Assembly (NCBI GenBank): GCA_036898135.1
Contig: CM072527.1
Location: 36,285,213-36,349,212, forward strand
Length of the DNA stretch: 64,000 nucleotides
Reading direction: 5' to 3'
DNA from: Oncomelania hupensis
Lineage: Eukaryota > Mollusca > Gastropoda > Littorinimorpha > Pomatiopsidae
Below the pieces are notes generated by a model. That model was given only the letters and a program-made list of their open reading frames with translations. It was not told where the DNA came from and made no database searches. Of this stretch, positions 12,001-23,100 are shown piece after piece (the stretch's first letter is position 1; the number at the start of each line of letters is the position of its first letter). The position numbers were made by a program, and so were the translations under genes.

Positions 12001-12800
12001 TAATTAAGAACAAAAAACACCAAGAGAAAAAATATAAAAAACTTTCTTTGTTCTCTACCTCCGCATGAGGTGATGGAATTGTACTAGAAAGGTAGGATGA
12101 AGATTTTGTATAAAACGTTACATCAATTCCAACAACTATGGTACATTTCTAACATTGTATTGAAACCATAATTTGGACTCTGTCATACTACTCTGCTGGA
12201 ATGGTGTGTTCCTGCGCCAAGTGTACCTTTTAGTATCAGGGTTAGCAGTTCTCCAAATGTTATTCAAGTCCAAATCTTCCATCATAAGTTCTATTTGATC
12301 GTGGGCTTTTACGTTATTTTCTTCTTATAATTATAACAGTCTAAGTCATAATCTAAAACTACATTCCGATCTCCACCAAAAATTACATACTCACATTCTT
12401 CAAAATCCTTTTACACGTTGGTGTAAGTCTACAAACAATTCAGGATCATCTTCATTTGGTCCATATACATTAACAATAAAAAAATCTTTTTTATACAGTA
12501 ATATGTACCAAAATCCAATTACTATTAACATCCTTTTGAACTTTCACAAACTTATATTCAAAGTTATTATTAAATAGAGCTGCAACACCTCTAGAATTAG
12601 AACTGAAGGACGCGAAGACTGCATCATAACCTCACTCTTTTGTTTTTATTCCTTTATCTATACTAGAATGAAAGTGCGTGTCTTGTAACAGAGAAATGGA
12701 ACATTATTTTTCTCTAATATAATGAAAAACATTTATTCTTTTAAGCGAGTCTCCCAGTCCCCTACAGTTCATATAAGCAAAACCTACTTGGTTATCTCCC
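9057..12800 (-). mobile_element. L1/Tx1-like LINE, degraded, partly inverted
   Basis: Minus strand, pieces in order from the 3' end: noncoding 9,057-9,440; RT downstream part 9,445-9,843 (for example SGLFLNVGKTSAIWL); endonuclease C-terminal part 10,518-10,760 (YNWRRNTPFQQSRLDCFLVS, then SGYRTDHSLV); endonuclease N-terminal part 12,180-12,720. Between them are AT-rich stretches with no reading frame (10,760-12,170). The RT central part lies in the opposite orientation at 9,964-10,370. Multiple stops and frameshifts; non-functional. A second copy of the same insertion lies in unit B. Confidence 0.75.
9964..10370 (+). mobile_element. Inverted RT segment of the L1-like LINE
   Basis: The plus strand encodes the reverse-transcriptase core: DQTGFVKGRFIGDNIR, then LLLCCDFASAFDSAEWKFL, then GFGEDMCRWIRTLY, a frameshift, and CKQGDTVSP. 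These match early RT motifs of the L1 group. The flanking pieces run on the minus strand, so this segment is inverted relative to the rest. Confidence 0.75.
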
Positions 12801-13434
12801 ATCATTCAAGCAACAATAAATATAAACACTATCATTTGACAATACATAGCTACAGAATAGTCAGACATTTGACATATATCCATAGAATAGGCTCAACAGA
12901 AGTAAGGTATAAGTTTAAAGTAATACAGATCATAAATATCCAAGAGAAAAGAACCACGTGAGGGAAGTGAGATATTCAACACACTCACACACGCATTCAC
13001 GCCCTTATGTACAATTACAAAACAATTGTGCTACATCAGTAAACCTACACACGTCACCAAACCTCAAAAACATACAAATAAAACTCAAATTACAGCCATG
13101 AAACAATACAACACAAAGTAATCAATATATCATTAAGAAAAAGAGTAAGTAGTAAAACGGAATGGAGAAAATTAACAACACAGAATAGGCTCTGTTTATC
13201 AACATACATGGGGAAAAAAAAGTGTAAAACAGAACATAAATAGGATATATCAACCTTTATGTAAAGGTTGTAGCGGAAACACAATGGGTATGCATAGACA
13301 AACAATAATATCATTTGTTTTACGCTGCAGTTATTCAAAGTGTGCGTGTGTTTGGTTGTGAGTGTGTGTGAAGCATGCGTGAGTGTATAAAGTGTGTGTG
13401 GTCGTGTGTGTATGCGTGCGAAGCATGCGAGCAT
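12801..13434. other. Duplicated intergenic sequence, no gene
   Basis: Corresponds to about 31,870-32,450 in unit B. AT-rich, with short TG/CA-rich patches near 13,340-13,420. No gene content. Confidence 0.6.
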
Positions 13435-14142
13435 TGATTGATTGATTGATTTATTGTTGCTTTAGGTCCAGCGGACTCTTCCGAGCCAAATCAGGACCGG
13501 ACAACCCCCGATCCGCATAAAAGATCTGCTGAAACAACCCCAGTGGGAAAATTGAATGCCCTCCACCGGCCAGTCACTTTACAATAAAGACATCCCACGC
13601 GGGGGACGGCTGAGGGTTTACCTCAACTACGCGAACCCCCGGTTACAAAAACAAAATAGAATACAACCATCATTACAAATCATCAACAAAAACGTATACA
13701 TATAAAATGCCTATAGTGCGAAATAATACAATCATAGGAAGCCCTAGTGACCACCCGGCAGAAAGCGTCCAACACTCCCAAGCTGATCCAACAGACCTCA
13801 TACACAAACAAGGAGTCTTGTCCAGGAAGAGTTTTCAAGAAAAAAGGTAGGTCATTGATCTAGCGAAGAAGAAGATAGTATAGCAGAGTGATAGGACAGA
13901 TCAGGAATGGGAAAGAGCAAATGAGGAAGACAGCGACAGTGGGAATTTAAAGCACTAAATTTCCAGAAAGTGGGGGTACTATTTATACTGAAACCCCCGG
14001 CACTCCAACGGGGGGTGACTGTTGCCGCAGTGAAACTGTCATGCCTACAAAGGCAAGACAGGTTTTCAACTGGGGCTTTTACTTTTCCCTTTATAGGTTA
14101 GAACAATCTACAGTGACAAGATTGCTCATGACCCCAAGGGGT
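13435..14142 (-). mobile_element. 708-bp insertion with 12-bp target duplication
   Basis: Absent from the corresponding place in unit B (near 32,450). Flanked by gcatgcgagcat at 13,423-13,434 and 14,143-14,154. One end is tgattgattgatttattg, so on the minus strand the element ends in a (CAAT)n-type tail, typical of a non-LTR element or SINE 3' end. A second, interrupted copy of the family is at 49,502-50,562 (shared blocks: ccagcggactc, tcactttacaataaagacat, aatgcctac/tat). No coding potential. Probably a non-autonomous or 5'-truncated retroelement. Confidence 0.75.
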
Positions 14143-14154
14143 GCATGCGAGCAT

Positions 14155-15699
14155 ACGTGTTTGTGCATTCATGAATGTGTGAGTGAGTGTGTCAAAATGT
14201 TCATTGTGCATGTTTACATATGTGTGATCTCCTCAAACCTGCCTATATAGTTAATACGTTTGGTTTCTTTTATCTATGACTGTCCATTGAACTCAAAAAC
14301 ACCAGACAGTTGCAAAATAAATACAGAGAAATGCATTGAAGTTTAACAAAACACAACAATTTAATGAATTCAATCTTATGTATCTGTTATCATTATCTCT
14401 ATCATGATCAATATTCTCCATCATGATCAATATCCCATCACTACTAACACAACCATCAGTCCAAGTGTAATCTATTAGATCTCTTATTACATACTTATTC
14501 AGATTATATATTATATTATATATCTTGAAATTATATTATACCTACATGTATATTATACTTCAAATTATATTATACCTACATGTATAGTATACTTCTTCAG
14601 ATTATCTTATACCTACATTTATATTACACTTCTTCAAATTATATTGTGCAATACTCTTCATTATTTTAACATTCATTATGCTTAATATTCATAAGAACCA
14701 GTGACAATTATCAAATCATACAGAAGTTACATTATAATAAGCAACAACATTAATGTCAACATCAGTAAAGGCAAGTATACTAAAACACTGTTCAAGTCAA
14801 GTTTTCTGTATGTTTTGTCACAGTCGCCAATAAACATAACCAACACACAAAACGTCGAGTGTCAGATTATCACGCCCGTCATTGTTCAGCTTCAAACGCA
14901 TGACATTCAAACGATAGTACATGTAAATGAAAGCATAAAACACAGAAAATAGACTGTTACCGTTAATTACTAGTGCAGCTTTATCTTGAAAACTGCCAAT
15001 AAATGTTTAAAAAAGAAAAAAAAACAGCATATGATAATCATCAGCCGTCACACAATTTCAGGTAAAATGGTGTATATACAAATAGTCTAGGTTCGCTTCT
15101 TCCTCGCCCATATTGCACATGGGAAACTGCCAGTATGGCTGTAAAATGATAGTTGATAATTACGTAATTTACAACGGGTTTAATTTATCATCATTATTGT
15201 AACTAGTCGATAACTTTAGGGAGTAACAATTATTTATTCTTTATTTTGAAGTAACATATTTTCAGATTTTCTTTCTGAGCATGCACAGTGTACAAGAATA
15301 AAGACAGAGAGAGAGATGCTGCAGTTACGTGCAAAGGTCAGAATGTGTGCGTGGAAAGCGCTCAGCTAATTCCAGTCATTCATAAGAACAGTTTGTTTAC
15401 AAACACAATACTACACACTGTAATCATTTTGACATTCATTAGCTTATATAAAACAGAGTTTGTAGCCCCGTGCATGAGTTACTACGAGGTCAGAATGCCT
15501 GGAATGCACTCAGCTAAACCAAGTCATTCATAATAACAGTTTGTTTACAAACACAATACTACACACTACAATCATTTTGACGTTCATTTGCCTAAATAAA
15601 ACAGAGTTTGTGTACTTGTCCTTTTGGAGGAGTATAAAATTGAATTCGAAGTCAAACCTTTAATAGGATATTATGTCTTAGAAGAAATTCTATAAATGT
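14155..15699. repeat. Intergenic block with 37-bp and 152-bp tandem repeats
   Basis: 14,510-14,650 holds about three or four units of a 37-bp AT-rich repeat (cttcaaattatattatacct), which is much longer in unit B (32,815-33,125). 15,336-15,612 is a direct tandem duplication with a period of about 152 bp (gtcagaatg, cattcataa, gtttgtttacaaacacaata), present in both units. An 83-codon plus-strand ORF at 14,701-14,952 is kept in unit B but most of its differences change the amino acid, so I do not call it a gene. Confidence 0.7.
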
Positions 15700-15719
15700 T
15701 TTTAAAATCCAGCTTATTG

Positions 15720-16173
15720 TGAGAAGCAAATATTGTACGAACATTATTGCAGACCCATTCATAGAACATTTAAAAATTTTTCAAGAAAAAGAAAAAGATA
15801 GCACTAGTGGATTTATACATATGGGCATCATTATATTCACGACCTGTACCTCATTCCTTATTTTTTCCATATCCCCTCTAATCTCCTCTCTCAGCTGTCG
15901 ACTTTCTTCTTTTGTAGCCAGCAACATACTGCTACGATGTATAGCCGCTAGAGTCTCGTGAGTCGATATGTTAGATTCTGGTATTTCCTATTCTTCTTCT
16001 TCAAACGACTCGCTGATGTTACTGTTTGGTCTTTTATTACTGTGCTGGAATCGTGGACTGCCACTATCAGAGACGGAACCAGGAGAAGGAGCTTCTTTTC
16101 GCTTACCAGCAGAAGAAAAATACATCGATATTTCCATCAGTTTACAGTCTAACACGTAAAAACACCATTTCAC
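15720..16173 (-). pseudogene. Small acidic/TM protein remnant, copy A
   Basis: Minus-strand frame: Ser-rich KRKEAPSPGSVSDSGSPRFQ, then SFEEEE, then TAG at 15,988-15,990. The same frame continues after the stop: EIPESNISTHETLAAIHRSS, a charged helical stretch (QLREEIRGDMEKIRNE) and a hydrophobic segment that ends at another stop. Unit B has GAG in place of the TAG and stays open through the hydrophobic segment. The likely ancestor was a small protein with an acidic stretch, a coiled coil and one membrane segment. A possible acceptor (ctgtttccag) and donor (ctgctg|gtaagc) exist upstream. It lies just downstream of the ankyrin gene on the same strand, so it could also be a 3' exon of that gene. 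Family unknown. Confidence 0.45.
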
Positions 16174-16446
16174 AACACTGGAAACAGTAACAGTACTGTC
16201 AAACTTCTTTCATTTTTGTAACAATTGCAGTGGTCACATTCAGATTAGGCGTACAATACTTCAATAATCATAATTATACAAAGTACGTGTTTCATTCGTT
16301 GATAAGAGGTTTAGCAAACACAGAATACGCATTCAGTGATTACATAGTCCGTGCAATCAATAGAGAGCTAGCGAAAACACGTCCGACTACCTCGGTGTTC
16401 TCTCACCCAAAGACATCTTTCTTTGTGTCAGATGATGACTGACAGA
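16174..16446. other. 3' flank of ankyrin gene A
   Basis: Follows the stop of the ankyrin gene on the minus strand. A 70-codon plus-strand ORF here (16,230-16,442) recurs in unit B with several amino-acid changes; it is attributed to the duplication, not to a gene. Confidence 0.5.
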
Positions 16447-19400
16447 CTAGCAGTGGAACACGTGTTGCTCCAGCATGGCCACGATGCCTGTGTAACGTTT
16501 ATCACCTGCATAATCCACAGCTCTTAATCCAAAACAATCCTTGATGTTGATGTCAGGGTTATGCTGTAGAAGGAGAGCAACAACATCAGTACGGCCATAA
16601 TCACAGGCTAAGTGTAGTGGTGTCTTACTAGCATTGTCAGTGACGTTGATGTCAGGGTTGTGCTGTAGGAGGAGAGCAACAACCTCAGTATGACCCATTA
16701 AACAGGCCCAGTGTAGCGGTGTCCAACTATAATGTTTAATGACATTGATGTCAGGGTTGTGCTGTAGGAGGAGAGCAGCAACATCAGTATGGACATAATA
16801 ACAGGCAAAGTGTAGTGGTGTCTGACAATCATTGTCAGTGACGTTGATGTCAGGGTTGTGCTGTAGGAGGAGAGCAACAACATCAGTATGGCCCCTGATA
16901 CAGGCCCAGTGTAGCGGTGTCTTACTAGCATTGCCAGTGACGTTGATGTCAGGGTTGTGCTGTAGGAGGAGAGCAACAACATCAGTATGGCCATTAAAAC
17001 AGGCGAAGTGTAGTGGTGTCTGACAATAATTGTCAGTGACGTTGATGTCAGGGTTGTGCTGTAGGAGGAGAGCAACAACATCAGTATGGCCCTCGATACA
17101 GGCATAGTGTAGCGGTGTCCGACTAGCATTGTCAGTGATGTTGATGTCAGGGTTGTGCTGTAGGAGGAGAGCAGCAACATCAGTATGGCCATAATAACAG
17201 GCTAAGAGTAGTGGTGTCTGACAATCATTGTCAGTGACGTTGATGTCAGGGTTGTGCTGTAGGAGGAGAGCAACAACACCAGTAATGCCCTTGATACAGG
17301 CACAGTGTAGCGGTGTCCGTTTACCATTGCTAGTGACAATGGTGTCAGGGTTGTGTTGTAGGAGGAGAGCAACAACATCAGTATGGCCAAAGAAGCAGGC
17401 ATAGTATAAAGGTGTATTACTATTATTGTCAGTGACGTTGATGTCAGGGTTGTGCTGCAGGAGAAGATTAACAATCTGAGACTGGCCTCTCGCACATGCC
17501 ACATGTAGTAAAGACATCCCTGTTATACGACTATTGGTTTTGGACTGCTTTGGTACAAGCCTCGCTAAGTTGTTCTGTCCATTCCTGATGTTGACGTCAG
17601 CATTGTGAAGTAGCAGTGTACGCACGATGTCTGTGTCGTCATTTCCACATGCTATGTGAAGAGCTGAGACTTCATTGTCATTGCGTGTGTTGACGTCAGC
17701 TCCATGGTCAACAAGTAGCTTTGTAATGTGGCCATGACGTTTGTAGCAGGCCAGGCGTAACGCTGTTTCTGTGTGGAGTGGTTCATATACACTGTCCTCT
17801 AGCTCTTTGTCGATCTCCTCAAAACAAATGGTTTTCCATCCTTTACTGGTATTTGTGTCCACATTAGCCTGATGTTGAAGAAGGAAGTCCGCCAGTTCAT
17901 AGCGTCCTTCAAAGCAGGCCTTGTGAAGCAAAGTGAAGGCACAGTGCTCTGACAGAGAGAATTTGATATCAGCATGATAGCGAAGGAGTATCTCAGCGAC
18001 GTCCCAGTGACTGTTATCACAGGCCAGAGCCAGAGGCGTGTGACCAGTATCACAGCGTAAAGTGACGTCAGCGTTATGCTTTAGTAACACTTCAGCCAGT
18101 TCTTTCTCTCCGTTCTTACACACAGCGAGCAGGGCACTGTGTCCGTTGACTGTTTGTGTGTTGACTTCCGCGCCTTTGGAGATGAGCAGTGTAGCTGTAT
18201 CCAGGTGCTTTTCACTGCAGGCCACAAACAACGGTGTTTGCTTCAGGTGGTCGATATCGTTGACGTCAGCCTGTAAGTCAATGAGAAGAGAAGCGATGTG
18301 AGTCTGGCCACACCTTGCAGCATAGTGCAGTGGTGTCATGTTGGTCTCGTTCCTGTCATCCACTGACACGCTGTGACAAAGCAGGATCTTGATACTGTTG
18401 ATGTCACCTGTACAACAGGCAGTGTTGAAATCAAAGCAGGCATTGTAAGTTGGTTGAGAGCTGTCTGTATTCTGCGCTCTCCGTCTGGCCGCCAGTTGGG
18501 TTGGTGTTAGTCCTGTCTTGTTCTTCACAGTCACTGACGCCCCACTTTGCACCACGATCTTGATGACTTCCACCTGCCCAGAATCAGCGGCCAGGTGTAA
18601 TAACGTGTTGCCGTCTGCGTCCTGTTTGTCCACCTGTCTCACTGCCAGCAGTCGCAGCGCCAGGTACGGTTGCTGGCATGGGAACGTGACGGCAATGATG
18701 TCATTGCATAGCGCCATCGTCAGCAAAGTGCGTGGAATTATGAGAGAGGGGTGACTGGCGCAGTACAAAGGACCGTTGATCAGATCTTTGATGTGGCTGT
18801 GAGCTGACTGCACATGTTCTGTCAGCCTCTGTTCCACCTTCATCAGCGGTAGGCTGAGTTTTTCAGTGGATGGTTTGAGACACTTTTCAGTGTGAGCCTG
18901 AAAGAGTTTCCAGACCAGCAGGTGGTCTCTTCGCATCAAAGCAAACAGGAACGCTGTATGTATAAGTATACGGGAATCGGTCATGAGTTTTTTTTTCCGA
19001 CTATGACCGAGACACCACTCAGTGAGACAGGAGGACGGCCCCCATACAGACCAGTAGAGCAGAGGAAGACCATGCTGATGATCCACGGCACTGATCAGTT
19101 TTTTCAGACCACCCTGGCTCTCGCAGTAGTCTTCAAACTCCCGCAGGAATTGTGGGCTGTAGAGACAGGGATGCTGACTCATCTCCAGCAGTCGTCCTCC
19201 GATCATGTCTTTGTACATTCTTTGCATCAGCAATCTAGTGTTTTCCGGCTTAACTGTTAACACCAGACCATTCTTGTCGATTGTCATGTCCTCTGTATGC
19301 ACGAATTGCACTAAAAACTTGGTGTCCACAATTTTCAAAACATGTTTAAGGTCATTAAAAAGGACAGTTTTGTGCAGAGCAAAAACAGCTGCTTCGTACA

Positions 19401-20132
19401 CAACTCGGTCAACAAATTGCTTGTTGCCACTGGGATCAAGTATGAAGCCTTGCCACAGACTGGCATATTCCCGAAGTTTTGCTAGAGAAATCTCTTTGAA
19501 ACCCAACTCCTCAAGCTGCTTCCGGTTGTCGGAATGAAACGTGTACATACGGTTATTTCCCTGTATGACTAAGACAAGCAGGGAGCCTATCGCTTCACCA
19601 TGACGTGCATCACGCAGCATAGGCACAAAGAGTTTGTGATAGTGACGAAAGGACAGTGGGCGTTGCTGTGGCAATTTAACAACTTCAAAAGATTTGAGCA
19701 GTTTACAGTGCATGGTTTCATCATACTCTTGCAGCTCTAGCATGACATGAGGATAAACAATGAAGACAATCTTGATTGTATTACACTTGTGCCTGTACAT
19801 GGCGTGGTTGTAAAAACTGTTGAACTGATCCATGTCTAAACGAGCAACACCAAAAGCTCCATCAAAAATAACAATATGCTTCTTGTCGTCAGTTCTTCTC
19901 CTCTTTCGTTCCCAGTCTTTAACGCTCGTGTAAAAGTTAATGGCAAACCCATGTGTGCTGAAATGATGCCGAATCCCTGAGATGTAGGCCTCTCTCTTGG
20001 GTCCTGGTGATATGCAGAGAAGGACACGACCTTTGTTGTTGAGAGCGTTGATGACTGTGTGGAACTCGCCTTCTGTGAGGACTGCACGGAGGTCATCTGT
20101 TTCATCACAGCTTGTCGTGCTGTCAGTTTCCC
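16447..20132 (-). CDS. nSTAND3-like/ankyrin repeat protein A, exon 3
   Basis: Terminal exon of a three-exon model (22,415-22,208; 20,955-20,767; 20,132-16,447) with phase-1 introns, 1,360 residues in total. The acceptor is gttgaccag at 20,133-20,141; the stop TAG is at 16,447-16,449. Residues about 150-330 resemble an nSTAND3-type NTPase: the strand GRVLLCIS is followed by PGPKRE where GxxxxGKT/S is expected, then HIVIFDGAFG (about 218-227, Walker B-like) and KIVFIVYPHV. A helical region follows to about residue 630. The rest is roughly 20 ankyrin repeats; the last ten are near-identical 33-residue modules (TPLHxAC..GHTDVVALLLQ). Known role of such proteins: scaffolding or innate-type recognition, here unproven. 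The P-loop appears lost, so nucleotide hydrolysis is unlikely. See exon 1 for a premature stop. Confidence 0.85.
16561..17500 (-). repeat. 99-bp coding tandem array (ankyrin modules), A
   Basis: Ten modules of 99 bp encoding one 33-residue ankyrin repeat each, with a constant core (gttgatgtcagggttgtgct as written on the plus strand). Unit B has fourteen. Differences cluster at the variable loop positions after INVTDN. Confidence 0.9.
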
Positions 20133-20766
20133 CTGGTCAACATCAGGCACACAATGTTAGCTAACATGTCACGCCTATGTAGAGACTCTTAATTTTTTAA
20201 CGTAATTTTGCACGGATGTAATCTGCTAAGTTGGGCTGGGTGAACCCAGTGTTAATAGAAGTCAGCACTTGTCTTGAGGCGAAATCATCACAGTCCAGAA
20301 CAGGCCTATTTTATGTTTATACTGCTATAAAGGTTTCTATATTGGTTTGATGTACATAACATAAATATTCATAATATTATAATACAATTATTGTGTTTGT
20401 TTACATACGGCGTTGTTCCCCATTCTTCAGTACACCCTGAGTAATCAAGATCAATATTAAAACAGTACAAAATTTGAGTCATAATATCGGGCAGAGAAGA
20501 TTATGTCTGGGGTCAAAGGGAAACAGTTCAACTGGTGAAGATACATACAAACCCCTATCCATGTGTACCTCAGTCAGGGCAGTGTAGATTTTGTATGAGA
20601 TCAAGGCAGTGTAAGGTTTTAGGCATCAGAAAGTGAAATGAGTTGGACGCTTTGTCTCAGGACAGAAAAACAAATGTTTCCTTTGCCCCAGTCCTTGCCT
20701 CCACCCCACCCCTTTGCATTTCTCTTAGAGCAGTTATTGGTAAAAAATAACTCATTGAGTCCTTAC

Positions 20767-20955
20767 CCTTTGTAGAGGGCGACACTGATCTTGCAGCAGT
20801 GTAGGAGTTGTAGGTGTAGTTATTGTTGATCACTGTGTTGTTGTTGACTCGAGGTTTGTGGGTAAACTTCAGGGTGTCGATGTTGTTGGTGATGGTGTCA
20901 GCGATGTTGGTGGGACAGTTCTCGGTGTTTGTGATGTTCACTTGCGTGTGATGGC
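20767..20955 (-). CDS. Ankyrin protein A, exon 2
   Basis: 189 bp, 63 codons, phase 1 at both ends. Acceptor cctcccacag, donor acaaagg|gtaagg. Encodes an Asn/Thr-rich segment with several N-x-S/T sequons (HTQVNITNTENCPTNIADT and on to NSYTAARSVSPSTKG). Unit B has the same length and frame. No domain is recognised; composition suggests a flexible linker between the acidic N-terminus and the nSTAND3-like part. Confidence 0.75.
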
Positions 20956-21067
20956 CTGTGGGAGGTAACACACTGATTGAATAAAGAGTGACGTTTTCTT
21001 GCATGTGCCAGGCGTTTTTGTTCAGTTCAGTGGTATGAAAAAAAGTTTTTTTTACACATAGGTACTA

Positions 21068-21126
21068 ATAATCGTCCCCTATACGCTTATGTGTCCGGGG
21101 ACGTTAATCTATTTAACTAATAACTA
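21068..21126 (+). mobile_element. 59-bp hairpin mini-insertion in intron 1
   Basis: Only in unit A. Flanked by acataggtacta at 21,056-21,067 and 21,127-21,138 (12-bp target duplication); unit B keeps the empty site (acataggtgcatgaaa). It holds CGTCCCC (21,073-21,079) pairing with GGGGACG (21,097-21,103), then TTAATCTA and an AACTAAT-type tail. So it inserted after the segmental duplication. Confidence 0.85.
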
Positions 21127-21539
21127 ACATAGGTACTATTGGGCCATGAAAAAAAGCACAAAAAATAAATGATTTTTTAAAAGTTGAAAGTAAAAAAATC
21201 TACCAAAAGGAGAATTTATCAAGACAACTCCTTTAATTTTGAACTATGGTATTTGGGGGAAAAGTGATCAACAGAATTTTTATCAGCATGGAGAATATTT
21301 TGCACATTATGAATTTGTTCGTATTGTAAAACATAACTTGGGTAAGTTCAACGATGTTTGTTTGCAACTGTGTACAAATACAAATGTGTATTATGTTTCA
21401 GAACAAAATATGACATCACAATTATGTTCTATAGTAAAACTGTAACATTATGACTGTTGACTTAGGAAGGAAATCAAATGATGACTGCTTAACAGTTTGA
21501 TATCAGTGTTGATTAATGCTTAAACTACTACTACTGACT

Positions 21540-22195
21540 GGGTTGTAAAATATAACAGGTCTGATACATAGTGACAATGATGTTGATGTGAATATTAATG
21601 GCACTAGCTGGGTAGTAATATAGGTTATAGTTCTGATATAAAGTTATAATGATGTTGATGTGAAAACTACTGACACTTTCTGGAAAAACGTATAACTGCA
21701 CCATACCATATAGTGGTAATGATGTTGATGTAAAATCTCCAGCTACTTATCGGCTGTCAAAAAAGACGTTAGCTTTATGATCTGGTATAGTTATAATGAT
21801 TTTGATGTAAAACCACAGCTACTGACCGGCTGTCAAAAAGATAATACCTGTACAATGTGATATAATGATAATGGTGTTGATGTGAAATCTTCAGCTATTG
21901 TCTTGCTATGAAAAGATAATAGCTTTATGATTTGATATGGTGATAATTAGGTTGATGTGAAATCTTCAGCTATTGTCTTGCTGTGAAAAGATGATAGCTT
22001 TATGATTTGATATGGTGATAATTATGTTGATATTAAAAACTAAATCTACTGACCGGCTATCAAAAAATAACAGCTTTATGATTTGATTTAGCGATGTGAT
22101 CTTGATTTGAAACCTTGAACTACTGACCAGCTTTCAAAAGATAATAGCTTTATGATCTGAAAGTTAAAAGTTATGATGATGTTGATGTGGAATCT
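21540..22195. repeat. Intronic minisatellite, about 75-bp units, A
   Basis: Degenerate units such as gatgttgatgtgaaatcttc, agctattgtcttgctgtgaa, aagatgatagctttatga in intron 1 of ankyrin gene A. The equivalent in unit B (41,590-42,005) has fewer units. Confidence 0.8.
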
Positions 22196-22207
22196 TCAGC
22201 TACTGAC

Positions 22208-22415
22208 GGGGTGGCAGCATTAATGTGGAATGAAGAGGAGCCACGGCTACAGCGAGGCTGCCCACCACCATCTATCTGTCACCACCTCCATCCCCACTCC
22301 CTCCTTCATCCTGCTGCCGGCCGACGACATCGTGTACAGTTTCAGCAGTTGCTGCAGTGACGTCAGTGGTGGAGGTGTCATCAACATCAGAACAACTGTC
22401 GTCAGCTTCACTCAT
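22208..22415 (-). CDS. Ankyrin protein A, exon 1 (in-frame stop)
   Basis: ATG at 22,413-22,415, donor ccc|gtcagt at 22,208/22,207, 208 bp as in unit B. Starts MSEADDSCSDVDDTSTTDVT, strongly acidic and Ser/Thr-rich, probably disordered. After GDR the frame hits TAG at 22,272-22,274, where unit B reads GGG. The next codon is ATG, in frame, so a product without the first 48 residues could start there; otherwise copy A is a pseudogene. The base change could also be an assembly error. Confidence 0.65.
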
Positions 22416-22739
22416 CTTCTCGTCTTTTTTCTCAAAGCTGAATAGTAAGAAACACATTGTTTGTTTGTTTTATTGTCTTCTTCATCGAAATGATAAGACA
22501 AAAAAGGATCTTACGTAATTATACAGTGAACAAAAACAGAAAATGCAGTACGGCGATCAGGGTTAATAATCATGCATCATATGAACTGGCAAATTGAAGA
22601 GGATAGAAACGCCTTTGCCAACTGAATACACATTTCAAAAGCTAATGTCTCCTATTTTTGCTAAATTGCTAGGCAATGTATCGTTCACAGTGTCGTATTG
22701 ATATTATGCGTGTTTTAAATAAACACACAACACACACAA

Positions 22740-23100
22740 CATTTTACAAAACTTGGTCCTCACAGAATTCATATAAATTCGGTAGGCCATGCAAGTAACA
22801 GATTTGGGGATTCCACAATGTTTATCATACTGTTGTTTAAAATGACAACCTTTCTTGACCTCTTGAACTATCAAAGTACAAACTTCCTTGACAGTCAATG
22901 GTAATGACAAAGAAACCGCGTTTATACGTAGAGCACCGTTTTCGCAGCTCGATCTGCCCAATCATTGTATCGAAAACCACAATGAGAGGGGATCCAACAA
23001 AAGTCTACGTTTGTACCATTTACAAGTAAATTATTAATGTGGTGTTTAATTTAAATGATAATGTCTTTTCTTTCTTTATAGGAATTGGAATTTAACGCCT
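22740..23100 (-). mobile_element. RNase H-bearing LINE fragment, unit A
   Basis: The minus strand encodes an RNase H end (DFCWIPSHCGFRYNDW-like, with Asp-containing AD motif) followed by LPLTVKEVCTLIVQEVKKGC and a short C-terminal part. Stops interrupt it. The same fragment is in unit B and a related plus-strand fragment is at 28,930. Consistent with the I/Nimb or Jockey-type LINEs that carry RNase H. Confidence 0.65.

Noticed and set aside
14701..14952. 83-codon plus-strand ORF conserved at 33,186-33,437
   Set aside because: Same reasoning: five or more replacements, no clear excess of silent changes, AT-rich intergenic context.
16230..16442. 70-codon plus-strand ORF conserved at 35,766-35,978
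   Set aside because: Differences between the copies mostly change amino acids; conservation is explained by the recent duplication.
16698..17504. Minus-strand frame reading MLLLSSYSTTLTSTSLT repeats, and plus-strand SVTLMSGLCCRRRATTSV repeats
   Set aside because: Out-of-frame readings of the ankyrin 99-bp array; the same artefact occurs at 36,060-37,421.
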